Part shown: piece after piece, positions 10,426 to 22,300 of the stretch | Layout of the letters: each line of letters opens with the position of its first letter | How positions within the stretch are numbered: position 1 is the stretch's first letter | Source: Auricularia sp. M13 | Taxonomy: Eukaryota; Basidiomycota; Agaricomycetes; Auriculariales; Auriculariaceae | Direction: 5' to 3' | NCBI GenBank assembly: GCA_037042915.1 | Contig: CM073198.1 | Span: 2,914,001 to 2,978,000, forward strand | Length of the DNA stretch: 64,000 nucleotides | Notes under the pieces: generated by a model | Database searches by the model: none | The model's input: only the letters and a program-made list of their open reading frames with translations | What the model was told of the DNA's origin: nothing | Translations under genes and position numbers: made by a program

Positions 10426-13237
10426 ATGTCCTCGCACTCGCCCCCGCCGTCCAAGCAGTTTGAGGCCACAGGCAGCACAGAGAAAGGCGATGCCCCCGCA
10501 AAAAATGACGAGGCCGAAGTCTGGTCCACCCACTCGCAGTCGCTCGACGCGCCCCCGAAGCTCGTGCGCCAGCTCAAGAACCGCCATATTGCCATGATCA
10601 GGTACGTACCGTCTCTCACCTCGCAGCTCGCGTCCTGACCCCCCGCCGTCCACCAGTATTGGCGGTGTCATTGGCACTGTACGCGACTCCTCCCTCACGC
10701 TCTTATCTCTGCGTTCCCTTACGCCGCGAACAGGGTCTCTTCGTCGGAACTGCCTCTGCCCTGAGTCCGCATAATATCACAGTCCTAAGGCGGAGACCTG
10801 ACCGGATGCGCAGGCAATGGCGGGCCCTTGGGCCTTTTCCTGGCTTACAGCATCGTCGGAACGGGCGCGTGTTTCTGTCATTCCTCCACGGCAAGCCCGT
10901 CTCATTCCGCGCAGTCTGCTTCTCTGTCATGATTAGTCTCGGAGAGGTATGTCGTGTCTGCCACTGCTCGCGGGAGAGTTGTTGATCAATTTCCCAAGAT
11001 GGTCGCGTATCTGCCCATCGAGGGTGCGCATGATCACAGACTGCGGCCCCAGTGCCATTCATCCTGACGTGCCCAAAGGTGGTCACATCAAGCTGGCAGA
11101 GAGGTTTGTCGAACCGGCTCTCAGCTTTTCCATGGGGTGGAACTACTGGTATGACGAATACTGTTGGGTCACCAGACCATGTTGACCCGCCCGCGCTTAA
11201 TAGGTACAACTGGACGTGAGCGTTGACAATCCCGGTGCATAACACTTCAGGAAGGTAATTAACAATGCGCGCCACAGTATCGTCATGCCTGCGGAACTTT
11301 CTGCGGCTGCGATTATCGTCAACTTCTGGGCACACAACACCATTAATAACGCCGCTTGGATTACTATCTGCCTCGTCGTAACGGTATTGATTAATCTTTT
11401 CGGTCCGTGCGATCATTCCGGCGCGCATCTAGCACATGTTGACCTCTTTCGATAGGTGCGAAGGCCTACGGAGAGGCCGAATTCTGGTTCGCGTCGATCA
11501 AGGTCAACAAACCGAATCCGAGTCCTGATCGCTGTCTCTAACTGCGCCGAAATCCAGGTGATCACAATCACGGGATTAATTATACTCGGTATCGTTTTGG
11601 ATCTCGGAGGTGGTCCCTCGCACGACAGGATTGGTTTCAGATACTGGAAACACCCTGGACCCTTTGCCCAATACCTTGACATTCCCGGTACGTTTCAGCG
11701 TGGGGACCAGCACCTCATCTCATCCCTGGTTTTTAGGCGCCACCGGCAGATTCCTTGGATTCTGGGCATGCATCTCTCAGGCCGCGTTTTCGTTCATCGG
11801 CACAGAGATCGTTGCTATTGCGGCTGGCGAGGCAAAGAACCCAAGGCGCAACCTCCCGAAGGCCATCAAACGTGTCTACATCCGTATTCTGCTCTTCTAT
11901 ATGGGGTTTGGCGCATTCGCAAATTATATGGTGCGGTACTGACGTGATCTCTTCAGAGGAACTTTCATTATCGGTCTCCTTGTACCGTCGAACGAACCCG
12001 GTCTGTCTCTCGGTGCCGAGGATGCTCGTGGCTCGCCTTTCGTCATTGCCATTCAGAACGCAGGGATCAAGGTTCGATTGTATTCACTTTTCAGCGCTGA
12101 GTAGGGAGTAATCATCCGACTAGGTCCTGCCCTCTATCATCAACGCCGCTCTCTTGACCAGCGCGTGGTCTGCTGCTAGCAGCGATTTGTATACGAGCTC
12201 GCGTGCTCTTTGTGAGCTTCTGTTTGCGTCTATTCGTATCCCCCTTCTTATTCGATCCTTCAGACGGTCTCTCCCTCGCTGGCAACGCGCCGCGCATCTT
12301 TGCCCGCACAACCAAGAATGGCCTGCCGCTCCTTGCCATTCTTTTCTGCACTGCCTTCGGTTTGCTGTCTTACATGGCAACGAGTGCCTCTGCGGGCAAG
12401 GTCTTCGGCTGGTTCTCCAACATGACGTCGACAGCCGGATTGGTCACCTGGTAAGACGCCCTCGAGTGTTGCACATGCCATCCCGTTGAGCCTATGCATC
12501 AGGATGGGAATCTGTATCACCTACACGCGCTTCTACGCCGGGATGAAGGCTCATGGTGAGTCCTTCCATAGTTCAGAAAGGCCCGCCTTGACAGAGATTT
12601 CTCAGGAATCGATCGTGCCTCCCTTCCTTTCGCGTCTAAACTGCAACCTTATGCCGCTTACTACGCTGGTATGCTCGCTACGCTGTCCATCGATGTCTAG
12701 CGAAGCTGACTTCCATGTAGGCATTGCATGCTTCATCTTCTGCTTCGTACGTGAATCGTGAAACTAGATGGATTGTAACTGACAGCCAGATAGTTCAGCA
12801 AATTCACAGTGTTCATTGACGGCCGTAAGTGGGAATGTACTTCCGCATAGTCTATGTTACTTATGGCGCTTGATAGACTGGGCCGTCGATCAGTTCATTA
12901 CGGGGTAGGTTTTTATCGAGAGGGCGGTGGTATCAAGCTGACGTGTGCCCCAGCTACCTTCCATTCGTCGGCTTCTTCGTCCTTTGGGGTGGAGCGAAGT
13001 TGGTGTACAAGAGCAAGATTGTACCGATAGAGCACATGGACTTCACGACTGGCCTTGATGCTATCGAAGCCGATACGCAAGTCATGCCCCGCAGCTGTAT
13101 CGCTTCATACTGACAGACGAATAGTTACGACGAGCCGCCACCAAAGAACAAGATGGAAGCGTTCTGGGCTTGGCTGGTATGTTTTTTCATACTTTCATCC
13201 ATCGGTTCCATGCAACTAATATGCTGTATAGATGTAG
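10426..13237 (+). CDS. Amino-acid permease (APC superfamily, fungal YAT type)
   Basis: A plasma-membrane amino-acid/proton symporter gene with about 12-15 exons. The N-terminus is a hydrophilic tail ending [13 protein letters not shown], then [18 protein letters not shown], the classic first helix of the family. Later exons give [122 protein letters not shown] and [20 protein letters not shown] last mini-exon supplies only M and the stop at 13237. All expected helices are present and no frame break was found. A CT-rich tract at about 10390-10420 sits just before the ATG, a common fungal promoter or 5' UTR feature. Substrate range cannot be set from sequence. Confidence 0.9.
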
Positions 13238-13521
13238 GTGCAGAGCGCCGCACCTGGATTTGGATGTTGTTGCATGCCTCTACTTGTTAGTAATGTAGTG
13301 TTCTACTGCTAGATATAGGACGAAAAGTCGTGTTCCAGAATTGTTGTCACCGTTTTCGCATATCTCCTGTCATTCTTTATAGTTTCATATCTATTCCTTA
13401 TGAGTTCTTGCGATTTTCTTAACGATGGGCAGGAGGCTATAGCCAGTGTCGGAGTCGCAAGCGCGCTGATCGACGTGTTCCTGATTTCATCTCTGCCCGC
13501 GCGCACTCGGCCTACCACAGG

Positions 13522-15391
13522 ATGGCTGGTCACGACTATAAGGCTGCGAAGGAGGCATTCGTCTCTGGTGCTGTTGGCTCTTCGATTACGCAAATAAATC
13601 TAATCTCGTTGGTTTCATTCGTGCGCACTCCCACGTACTAGCGAGATTCGACTCGTTTACTCTGGTCACGACATCAGATCTCGCTGGGCGTCCATGGGGA
13701 TGTGGTGCTCGCGAAGGCCCAACCCCCTGTCAGCTTTCTACTGGAATGGGTCATTCTGGTTCTTCCCGTCCTGTTGTCTATCACTGTCTTCGCTCAACGG
13801 CCGCTCGTCCTCGCTGCACTTACGCTTGCTGCGCAATGGCCGCTGACGTTCCTCGTCGCCCGCGTTTTCCCCTCGTCCACACGCGGTCAGAAAACAGCTG
13901 CGCTTACTGAACACGCCAAATCCAATACTCTAGCGGCGCTGACTGCCTATCGCTCACATATGATGTTGCTCACCTCGCTTGCTATCCTCGCCGTTGACTT
14001 TCCCGTCTTCCCGCGTTTCCTCGCCAAATGCGAAACATTTGGCACATCCATGGTGCGTCTATGGCAATGCGCATTCGCTAACGACGTTGCTAATCCTGCG
14101 TAGATGGATATCGGCGTTGGTGCCTTCGTCTTTTCGCAGGGCGTCGTGAGCGCATCGCCCATGCTCAAGAACCCATCATACCTCGACCAGCCTGTGTTGT
14201 CTAAACTCGGCGTCGTGCTGCGAAAGGTTACGCCTCTTGCCGTCCTGGGGATCATTCGTGTACTACTCGTCAAAGGGACAGATTATCCTGTTAGTCTTGC
14301 AGGCGAGCTCGAGACGTGCCGAACTTATCGTCCCACAGGAACACGTGACGGAATATGGTGTTCATTGGAACTTCTTCATTACACTCGCAGTCCTGCCACC
14401 CTTGCAAGTACTCCTACACCCCTTGATTGCGCGTGTCCACGTGGGGGTCCTCGCGATCAGCATCGCCTGTTGTACGTCTGTGCATCGTGGGTGGAATCAG
14501 GCTTATACTTGCCTTTCTAGTTCACCAGTTGGCGCTGTCTTTCACCCCACTCCAAGACTATGCACTCAATGTTGCGAGAACTGGCTGGTTGAGCATGAAC
14601 AGAGAGGGAATCATATCGCTACCAGGCAAGTGACTTAGCTATATGGGCATTCAATTTAACGTACTCTTTAGGATATCTTTCCATCCATCTCTTAGGTCTC
14701 CTTACGGGGCTGCTCGTCATACCTTCTTCGCCTTCGTATTTCAGGCGTATGCGGAGACAGCTAAGCTCAACGCCGAAAACAGCGAGCTTGCGCGTCCTCT
14801 CCCCAAATATGATGACCAGCGCGATAACTACAAGACTGCCACGGAAATATTATCCTACGCGATTGTCTGGTGGTCGCTGGTCGGGCTCACTGTGTTCACG
14901 CGCGGTAACGAGGCGGTGTCTCGACGCTTGGTGGGTCCTGTCGCCACTGGATCTACACAACGTAGCCTGACTCCTACAGGCGAACCTGCCCTACGTACTC
15001 TGGACTGCCGCGTATAACACGTCGGCTATTGTCGTATACATTTTACTCGAAACGCTGCAGACGCAGGGCGCCTCGGCTGGAGCGCCCCGAGACGACACGA
15101 AGGACATCGACTTAGTCGAGCCGTTGCCAGTCCGGATTGCGCAGGCACCTGCCCTCTTAGAAGCCATAAATCGCAACGGATTAGTATTTTTTCTGCTTGT
15201 ACGTGATTTTCCAATCGACAGCTTGCTGCTCATTTCTTCTCCAGGCTAATCTATGCACTGGGATCGTAAACCTGGGAATGAGGACGATGTACACCGGGAC
15301 AAGTCTGGCGATGCTCGTTCTAGGCCTATATTCGCTTTCCATTTGCTACGTGGCCTGGATACTACGCGGAAGACGTTTGGTGAACCTGTAG
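13522..15391 (+). CDS. GWT1: GWT1/PIG-W, GPI-anchor inositol acyltransferase
   Basis: This ER multi-pass enzyme acylates the inositol of glucosaminyl-phosphatidylinositol in GPI-anchor synthesis. The start at 13522 gives [19 protein letters not shown] followed by [14 protein letters not shown], the family's signature N-terminus. Membrane segments follow, with [89 protein letters not shown] and [13 protein letters not shown]. It ends with an [12 protein letters not shown] segment and stop at 15391. One intron (14626-14671) has a GC rather than GT donor. The reading frame changes by one base near 14740 with no plausible intron, described under findings. Otherwise it is full length and conserved. 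Confidence 0.9.
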
Positions 15392-15472
15392 AACGGCCTT
15401 TCCAGTCATGAATCCAACATGTGTGTGAATTACATCGAGATTCCGCAAAGCATTGCCTGCGTACTGATACCA

Positions 15473-16664
15473 TTACGCTGAAGTCTTCGCGGCCTGCTCT
15501 GCCGCATGCTGCAAATCTTCGCCAGCAAGATCATGCGCGGCACCCGCGCCTGCTGCCATACCCATCGCCATCGCCATTGGGACCCCTTTCATCATGACGG
15601 CAGCGTCACCGGCGGCCAAGATCCCTGGAACATTCGTATGGCCCGACGGCGCCAGGAGCTTGATGTCGCCAGTATCAGTGTAATCCAAACCGAGGTCAGC
15701 AATGGCGTCGAAGGTCGCCTCTGTACGCGGCATGTAAACGATGAAGTCAAAGTCGGCCGGATGGACACCTTCGTCTTCGAAATGCACCTTGACCTTCTCG
15801 CTCGCCGCAGATTCATACTCGATGCGCGAGACTTTGTTCGAAATGACGACGGGCTTGGATGCTGTGGATATCGCTGAAAGGCCGCGCAAGATAGGCTGTG
15901 CCGCCTCGGCGACGACCTCGCCATTGAGTAGGATCGTCAAATCCTTGCTGATCTGAGGGAACATCTTTCCCGAGAGCAAGGATCCTGCGCCGAAAATTGC
16001 GCCTCGCTTGCCTGAGAATTCGTGACCTGGTAATGTAGCCTCATATGAAACTGACCCCAATCGTGAAGTGAACGGTCGGACTCACCATGACAGAAGGCAC
16101 ACGTGAAGATTTTGTATCCCCATGCGTCCGCGAAGCCTGACAACCTATTTAATCTAGTTGGGACGACTCATTGCGGCCTCTGCTTACCGGGTATCTCTGG
16201 CAGAAGAGGACGCACACCTGCCGCAAGGATCAACTTGCGCGCTTTCCACTGCCCGTCAATGTCGAATAACGTTCCGCCGTTGGCCTCCGGCTTCGACGAT
16301 AGATTCTCAACGCGATGCACCTGGTGCTCTACCTTCTCGATGTAGCCATAGGCGTTTATCTCCTTCCACGCTGTCGCACGGATCTCAGCTGGAGGCTTGC
16401 CTGAAGATTGCTATCAGTTCAGAACCAGACTACGGAGGCGCCGTCCCACTGACCATCAAATCCAATAATGGTATGCGCATATGTTGCACGCTCGTTCATG
16501 TACTTGCCCGAGTCGAACACGATGCTACGACGATGAATTCTACTAAGTGCCAGAGCTGCAGCAAGACCAGCAGGTCCTCCGCCGATAATGGCGACGTCAT
16601 AGACAGCAGTGGCGATCTTGCTGAGCATACTTGTGGGAGGGGTGTTGAGTAGGTTATGGACCAA
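15473..16664 (-). CDS. Thioredoxin-reductase-like FAD/NADP disulfide oxidoreductase, GliT-type CxxC
   Basis: A two-dinucleotide-fold flavoprotein. The N-terminus after TSMLSK holds the FAD motif [20 protein letters not shown]. After an intron come a middle exon with [17 protein letters not shown] and the redox motif in FTCAFCHG. Then the NADP-fold region [17 protein letters not shown] and the C-terminal FAD motif [20 protein letters not shown]. The length of about 330 residues matches low-molecular-weight thioredoxin reductases. The active site reads C-A-F-C-H-G, closer to CxFCHG of fungal dithiol oxidases (GliT, HlmI) than to CATCDG of true thioredoxin reductase. An oxidase acting on small dithiols is therefore as likely as a thioredoxin reductase. 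No biosynthetic cluster is visible next to it. It is convergent with GWT1, 81 bp apart. Confidence 0.82.
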
Positions 16665-16966
16665 ATTGCTGTTGTTCGTCTTTTATAACGGCGATTACGG
16701 CGCCCGGTGGTTGCATCCGAGTGAGTGCCGGTAGGGTCCTCACAGATTATTAACGTCCATCCTACCGCTTATAGCACTGCTGGCTGAGGACTTCAACAGG
16801 TCGACGACATAAGCACACAATAAGGAATTTACAGAAATAAAACCTCTAGAAATAACCATAGAGAGCCCTTGGGTATGACGGACACTCGGAACTCGGAAGT
16901 CCGTTGTTCCCGTCCGGAAGTCCGTTGACGCCATCTGCTACGTACCTCCGCGGTGATAATGACAAA
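16665..16966. other. Intergenic region upstream of the flavoenzyme
   Basis: 302 bp without a supported gene, containing the flavoenzyme promoter and the 3' UTR of the next minus-strand gene. GGAAGTCCGTTG occurs twice within about 25 bp (16895-16930), a short direct repeat of unknown meaning. Confidence 0.4.
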
Positions 16967-18901
16967 TCACCGGTCGAGGCCGACGTGAAGAGCGACGCCG
17001 ACAGCAGTGATACACGCAGCTAATATGATCGCTGATCCCACGAATGCCGCGACGCGACACCTTCGAACCCAAGGATCGAGACGACTGGGACTCAAACCAG
17101 CCAGCTCGAGATCGTATGTTGCAGGCGCGCCATACTGCGACTGCGGCGCCTCCCACGGGTCGTCTAGGTCCACTCTGTAGCCCATAGCAGGGGTCGTATG
17201 CGGAACCGCCGGCGCTGGGGGCGACCGAGGAGGGGCCCTCTCGGCGTACAGGACCGTCGATGAGCGCGAGCGTCCAAGCCGAAACTCTGACATCCCCATC
17301 CCCGTGTTCGGTCCCGCGTGAGATGCAGCCCAGCGTCTGGAGATAAATTTGGGGACGTATTTACTCGACCTGTGCGAAGAGAAACCGGTGATGCGCGAGC
17401 CAGCCACCGATCAGCCAGCACCAGGGCGCGATGAATCCGAGGAAGAACATCGCCCGGGCAGTAGTATTGATCTCTCGCTCCCGCAGGCTTGGGTGCATTG
17501 TCCACTACTCTGATGCGACGGCTTCCGAGTAGACACGTTGGAGATGATAGAGAGATGAGACGGCAGCGACGTCCGCGGCGGCAATAGCTGTTCTTGCAGC
17601 GAAGTCGAAGCTCGCAGCACGCGCATATCCGGGGACGCCGGGCTCGGGGACATCGTCGAGGCCTCCAGCGTAGATTGACGCGTAGCGCTCTTCGGCCCCT
17701 GCGCCGGGGTACTGGGCGCCGGAGGCGTTGGAGGACGACGTTCGTCGCGATCGCGTCCAGGGCTGAGAGGCAGAGGCGGGTCGAACATCTCGAAGAACTT
17801 GGAGGACGACGCGGACTGGGTTCCTCCCATAAATGTACGCATCGGGACTGGGGAGTCGAATCGCGGCCCCGGGGTGCCAGGGGCAGACGTAGACGCCGAT
17901 GCCGACGCGACGAGCACGCTGCGCGTTTGCATCGGCGAGACCTGAAAGAGATGTCCGATTTCATCTCCGTCTCGGGATCCCAGGAATGCGGCGCGAATCT
18001 GACCGCTTGAAGACGGGCCAAAGAGCTGAGAGCCTTGCGAATCGCGCTGCCTCTGAGCGGCCCACCGGCCTGGAGACATCTGCAGCACCTCGGGAGAACC
18101 GGCAATATCGCTGAACCTCCGGGGAGCCCAGCGCTCTGCTACAGGAAGAGGAGGGGACGCGGGAAGCGAGAGCCGACGCTCCGCCTTTGCGGTCGGAAGG
18201 AGGTCGTTGACAGTCTCCGGCGAGAGGATTCGACCAGCAGCAGGTACGACGACGGATAGCTCCGTATCATCCGACAAGTAGCTCATCCTCGCCAGAACTC
18301 GCGAGATCGCACTCGTTGCATTGGAAGACTGAGACGCATTAGAGCCTTCAGACCCGTCAAAACAATATATTAGTATGCGCACGTGAGCACTTTGCGGACT
18401 TTGAACGCGCGTGTTCTCACCTTTGCGCGGCGTTAAAAGCTTCTTGATCCTCCCGAGCCCGCCAGATGATTGACCACTAATATCTCCGCTGTCGTCCAAG
18501 TCGCCATAAAGAGCGGCAGCGGCGAAATCAGATGGCGGGTATGAATCCCTGGCGGACGTTGGCTGATACGCAATGCCGAGTCCGAAGTACGGCTGCTGGA
18601 GGTACGCAGCACTGCTAGGCGCGGGTCCCAGGGAGGGATGCGGTTTCAGCTTGCTGGCTGGGGCGGGGGCGCTGAGCTTGTCGACGAGCCGCAGATCAGG
18701 GGTAGGGGCGGCAGCTGCGACGCCGACCTCGCTGGAGTCGTCGTCGGCGGGCGGCTTCCAAAAGAGACTCTTTGGTGTGCTATCCGCTACGGTGAAGGGA
18801 AGACCCGGCGATGAGTACGAAAAGGAGGCGCTGAGCGGCGACGCGTCCAGAAGCGGAGGTGGTATGGATGGTGGCGAATCGGATACTGCTCGAGGACTCA
18901 T
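16967..18901 (-). CDS. Ser/Pro-rich protein with two C-terminal membrane segments
   Basis: About 500 residues of low-complexity Ser/Pro/Ala-rich sequence precede two hydrophobic segments, MFFLGFIAPWCWLIGGWL near 17420 and AAFVGSAIILAACITAVGVA near 17000, separated by a polar loop. I have seen this arrangement (disordered N-terminus, short PWCWLIGGW-type segment, final helix) in uncharacterised basidiomycete proteins; no function is known to me. The start is placed on the ATG at 18901 (MSPRAVSDSPPS). The frame is open a little further upstream but has no ATG there. Introns occur near 18420-18355 and at 17390-17342. Between about 17530 and 17475 the frame moves by one base, either a very short (about 32-nt) intron or a 1-nt deletion in the sequence. 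Confidence 0.6.
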
Positions 18902-19219
18902 AGGAGCGGCACGCGCAATGAGCTGCCTGACGGCGAGGACTCTTGATTCCTGGGACACGAGAGGACTGGGAGAAGGATGCGGTCAGGATGAGGTGCGGGA
19001 CGAGCCGACGTAGCCGACCGACCTTTCATCCCCCTCTCCTATTCCTGATCCACGCCCGGTTGGATAAATTGGCGCTTCGTAGACGCATACAACAGTGAGC
19101 ACCAGAGAGTTACATATGCCTCAGGAAGGAGCGCGCGAGGAATTAAACCGTGTGAGAATAAAGGTGTACAGTAGAAAGTGAACGGCAAGGCAAGAACCCG
19201 AGATTGAGAGGGAAGAGCA
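18902..19219. other. Intergenic region
   Basis: 318 bp between the Ser/Pro-rich membrane gene and the 3' end of the E2 gene, both on the minus strand. No gene, repeat or RNA signal is supported. Confidence 0.4.
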
Positions 19220-20568
19220 TCAATCAATAATAATCACGTCGTCAGAAGGCATGCTCGTCCCGCTCGCACTGCCATTCGGCCGCCTCCTCTTGCGACCTGC
19301 AGCTCCAGTGCTCGGTGTATCTTCCGCTGCTTCCGCATCAAGCGCGGCATCCGCCCTCGTCCTCCTTCGCCCGGCCACAGCAGCAGCAGGTCTTCTGATT
19401 GTGGTGGTCGAAAGGACCTCGACCTCGTCGTCGTCGTCGATCTCAATGACGCGGGACGACGATGCGGCCGCGGGCGTAGCCACCTGACGCGCCCGCGCAC
19501 CGCGAGGCGCACGCGCTGCTGGGGCTTTCTTCTGCACTGGGGAGGGTGGCGGAACGTAGGCCTTGGGCATGGCGTATAGACGCGTCCATTCTCGGGCGGT
19601 CTCGTCGTGTTTCTTGCGCGAGCGCGTGTATTGGTTCGCGATGCTTGGGACTAGAGACGCGTATATGCGGCCCATCAGCGGCTCATAATGCAAATTTCCG
19701 AGCCCGGACTTACCCAGTGGGTCCTCTGCAGAAGAAAGCATGAAAGGACGCGTGATCAGAAAGCGGTATGGTCAGGGACGGGCGTTCTCGGACGCACTCG
19801 GATTCGGGTCGGTCAAGAGCGAAGACAGGGATAGCAGGACCTTGAGGAGCGAAAGCGCAGGAGACCAATTTGTCTTCAGGATGTCAATGCTTGCACAATC
19901 ATCAGTTCTCCGAAAGACCACAGTCGCGGGTAGCCCGCACCAAATGGCGCCAGTGTCGGCGATGTTCATATGGTATATGCGCGTCTGAAATGTGGCCTGG
20001 CCGAGCGCGTCGGCGATCAGTCCCGGGCCGCCACAAAGACGCGCGCTGAATGGGCAAACCTTGGGGGGCGTGAATCTGGATAGCAGGCAAGAGAGAGTCA
20101 GCACGACGCGCAGGCCGGAACACGGAGGCACGCACGGGTAGTCGGTCGGCAGCTGGATGTCGACCGTGAACACGCCTGTGCATCGGACGTCAGCCGGCCA
20201 GCACAATGGCCAAACGCGGGAGGAACCCACCGCCGTCGTAAACCGAGCCTTCCGGGCCGGGCTGAAACGCAACAGAGAGCTCGGTGAGCGTGCGGGGCGG
20301 CGCGCAGGGCAGAGAACGGGCATACAAGCTTTGCTTCCCAGTGGAACATGTCGTCGCCCTTAGGCGCAAGGACCATGTTTCCCAGGTCCTCCTTCTGCAG
20401 GTCTGCCCACTCCTTGTGGATGCGCTTCTTTGCCATCTGCGCACGGTGGCGGTCAGCATCCCCGAGTTTCACCATCGCCAATGCTGCACGCTCACCGACT
20501 GCGCGACGCAGGTACCGGATTATATCAGTATAAAGGCAATATAGGAGCGGCGGACGTACCAGAGACAT
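19220..20568 (-). CDS. Ubiquitin-conjugating enzyme E2 with SIM-like C-terminal tail
   Basis: An E2 with a UBC4/5-like core. The ATG at 20568 (MSL) is best spliced over a long first intron to KRIHKEWADLQKED. Later exons give GNMVLAPKGDDMFHWEAKL, GPEGSVYDGG, VFTVDIQLPTDYP and RIYHMNIADTGAIC. The catalytic Cys is formed across an intron at about 19963-19913: ATT TG / C ATT. Then DILKTNWSPALSLLKVLLSL, SLLTDPNP, EDPLVPSIANQY and HDETAREWTRLYA, the normal end of the fold. An extra tail of roughly 110 residues follows, basic and Ala-rich, with two motifs resembling SUMO-interaction sites: RVIEIDDDDEVEVL and the extreme C-terminus SDDVIIID. Standard UBC4/5 proteins stop at about 147 residues. Divergent from NOP53 with 101 bp between starts. 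Confidence 0.85.
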
Positions 20569-20669
20569 TGCGAGCTGGGGCCTGGAGGGCGGATGCGTGG
20601 TGGACGCGTGAGAGGTGAACAGGTTCCGAACGGGCACGTCCGGCTTTCAATCTTTGCTGCAACGGAAAG

Positions 20670-22300
20670 ATGGCAGCCACAAAGGCGAGCAACCCGTTCA
20701 ACGCCCCGGCCCAGCACGCGCAGCCCAGCCGCAAGGGCAAAAAGGCCTGGCGCAAGAATGTCGACCTGGCGCCCGTCGAAACGCGGCTCGAGGAGATGCG
20801 CGAGGAGGAGCGCGTCGTCGGGTGCGTCCAGCTCGTCCTCAAAGCACCCATTCATTCCAACCATTGCACAGTGCCCCGTTACAAAAGAAGGCCAACGACG
20901 AGCTTTTCCAGATCGACGTTCGAGGCGACGACCAGAGTATGCATCCATTCGCTCACTCTGCCAAGATTTCTGCTCACATTGCACTAGTCCGCGCAAAGAC
21001 GAAACGCTTCGACATGTCGCAGCTCAAGTCCGCGAAAATTCTCGCCCAGCGTTCAGCCGTACCAGCGGTGGTCTCGCGCGTGACGTCCAAGGACAAGGCG
21101 CGGCTGCTCAAAATCGGCAAGCGCAAGCGCCAGGATGCGCTCGAGGTGCACGACGCCCTGCGCGGTGAGCTTGGCGCGGGAAGCGCTCCCTTAGAGCCCA
21201 CGACCGCCGTCAAGTCCAGCGGGAAATACGACGTCTGGAGTACACCGGACGACGAGGACGCCATGCAAGTGGACGAATTCATCGAGCCTCTCGTCAAAAA
21301 GCGCAAAGTCAAGGTTGGTGCTCCTTATTGCCATACATGTTTCGCTGACAAGCCATTTCAGGTTCCAGACTCGCTCCTACCCCACAAATCGGTGGAAATA
21401 GCGCCTATTACGACCCCGCACGAGGGCATGTCGTACAATCCGCCCGTGGCATCGCATACCGAGCTTCTGCGCAAGGCCGTGGAGGTGGAAGAGAAGCGCG
21501 CGAAAGATTCGCAACGATATGACGGCGTGCAGTCCGTCATCACCTCACGCAAGCAAGGCGACGTTGACATGGGCGTGGACAACACGGGCATGATCCTCGA
21601 TGTCCCCGCGGGTGACGAGCCTGAAGGCGCGCCCGAGCCAGAACTGGAGATAGTTCCCGTCTCGACTAAGCCGCCCAGACGCAAGACGATGCAGCAGCGG
21701 CGCAAAGCTGCACGGTTGCATGCAGAGGTGCGGCGTATTCCTTTGCTCTCCTTTCCGATATTCATCTAATCTTCCTGCGTGTAGAAACAAATCCTCGCAG
21801 ATCGCTTAGCAGCCAAGCGCCTGCGCGAACAGCTGGACCAGATCAAGAGCATCCGCAAGGGCACGTTCGCCACGCAGGAAGCGCACCGCAAAGCCCTCGC
21901 TGAGCGCCGCGCCGCGCTCGCGAAGAAGGCCAAGGAGGGTCTTGCTGGCCAACGGTTGGGAAAGCACAAAGTTCCCGTGGGCGAGATCGACGTGCAGCTG
22001 GGAGAGGAGCTGGGAGACAGTCTGCGGTCTCTCAAGGTGCGTTCCTTGCCATTTGTCGGACCTACTGGATGGCTTATGTCCTCGCGTAGCCTGAAGGCAA
22101 CCTGTTCCGCGACCGGTTCCTCAGTATGCAGCAGCGCTCGCTAGTCGAGCCGCGGGTCCGTATCCTGTGCGTTTTGGGGTCTCTATCTCGACATTGCATA
22201 CTGAACTCATCTCCGCAGGCCCAAGAGACGCAAGATCAAGATCAAGGACTACGAACTCCACAGCTTCAAAGACTTCGACTCGAAAAAGACATATTTCTAG
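20670..22300 (+). CDS. NOP53: NOP53 (GLTSCR2/PICT1) ribosome biogenesis factor
   Basis: A nucleolar protein that in yeast recruits the exosome-associated helicase Mtr4 to pre-60S particles. MAATKASNPFN leads into KGKKAWRKNVDLAPVETRLE, the usual N-terminal motif. After a short intron come NDELFQIDV and a long basic/acidic exon with SGKYDVWSTPDDEDAMQVDE and SYNPPVASHTELLRKAVEVE. The C-terminal part has LREQLDQIKSIRKG, KHKVPVGEIDVQLGEELGDS, LRSLKPEGNLFRDRF and a basic KRRKIKIKDYELHSFKDFD. It stops at 22300. All family blocks are present in order, with introns near 20825-20880, 20935-20985, 21315-21360, 21730-21785, 22035-22090 and 22165-22220. Confidence 0.88.
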
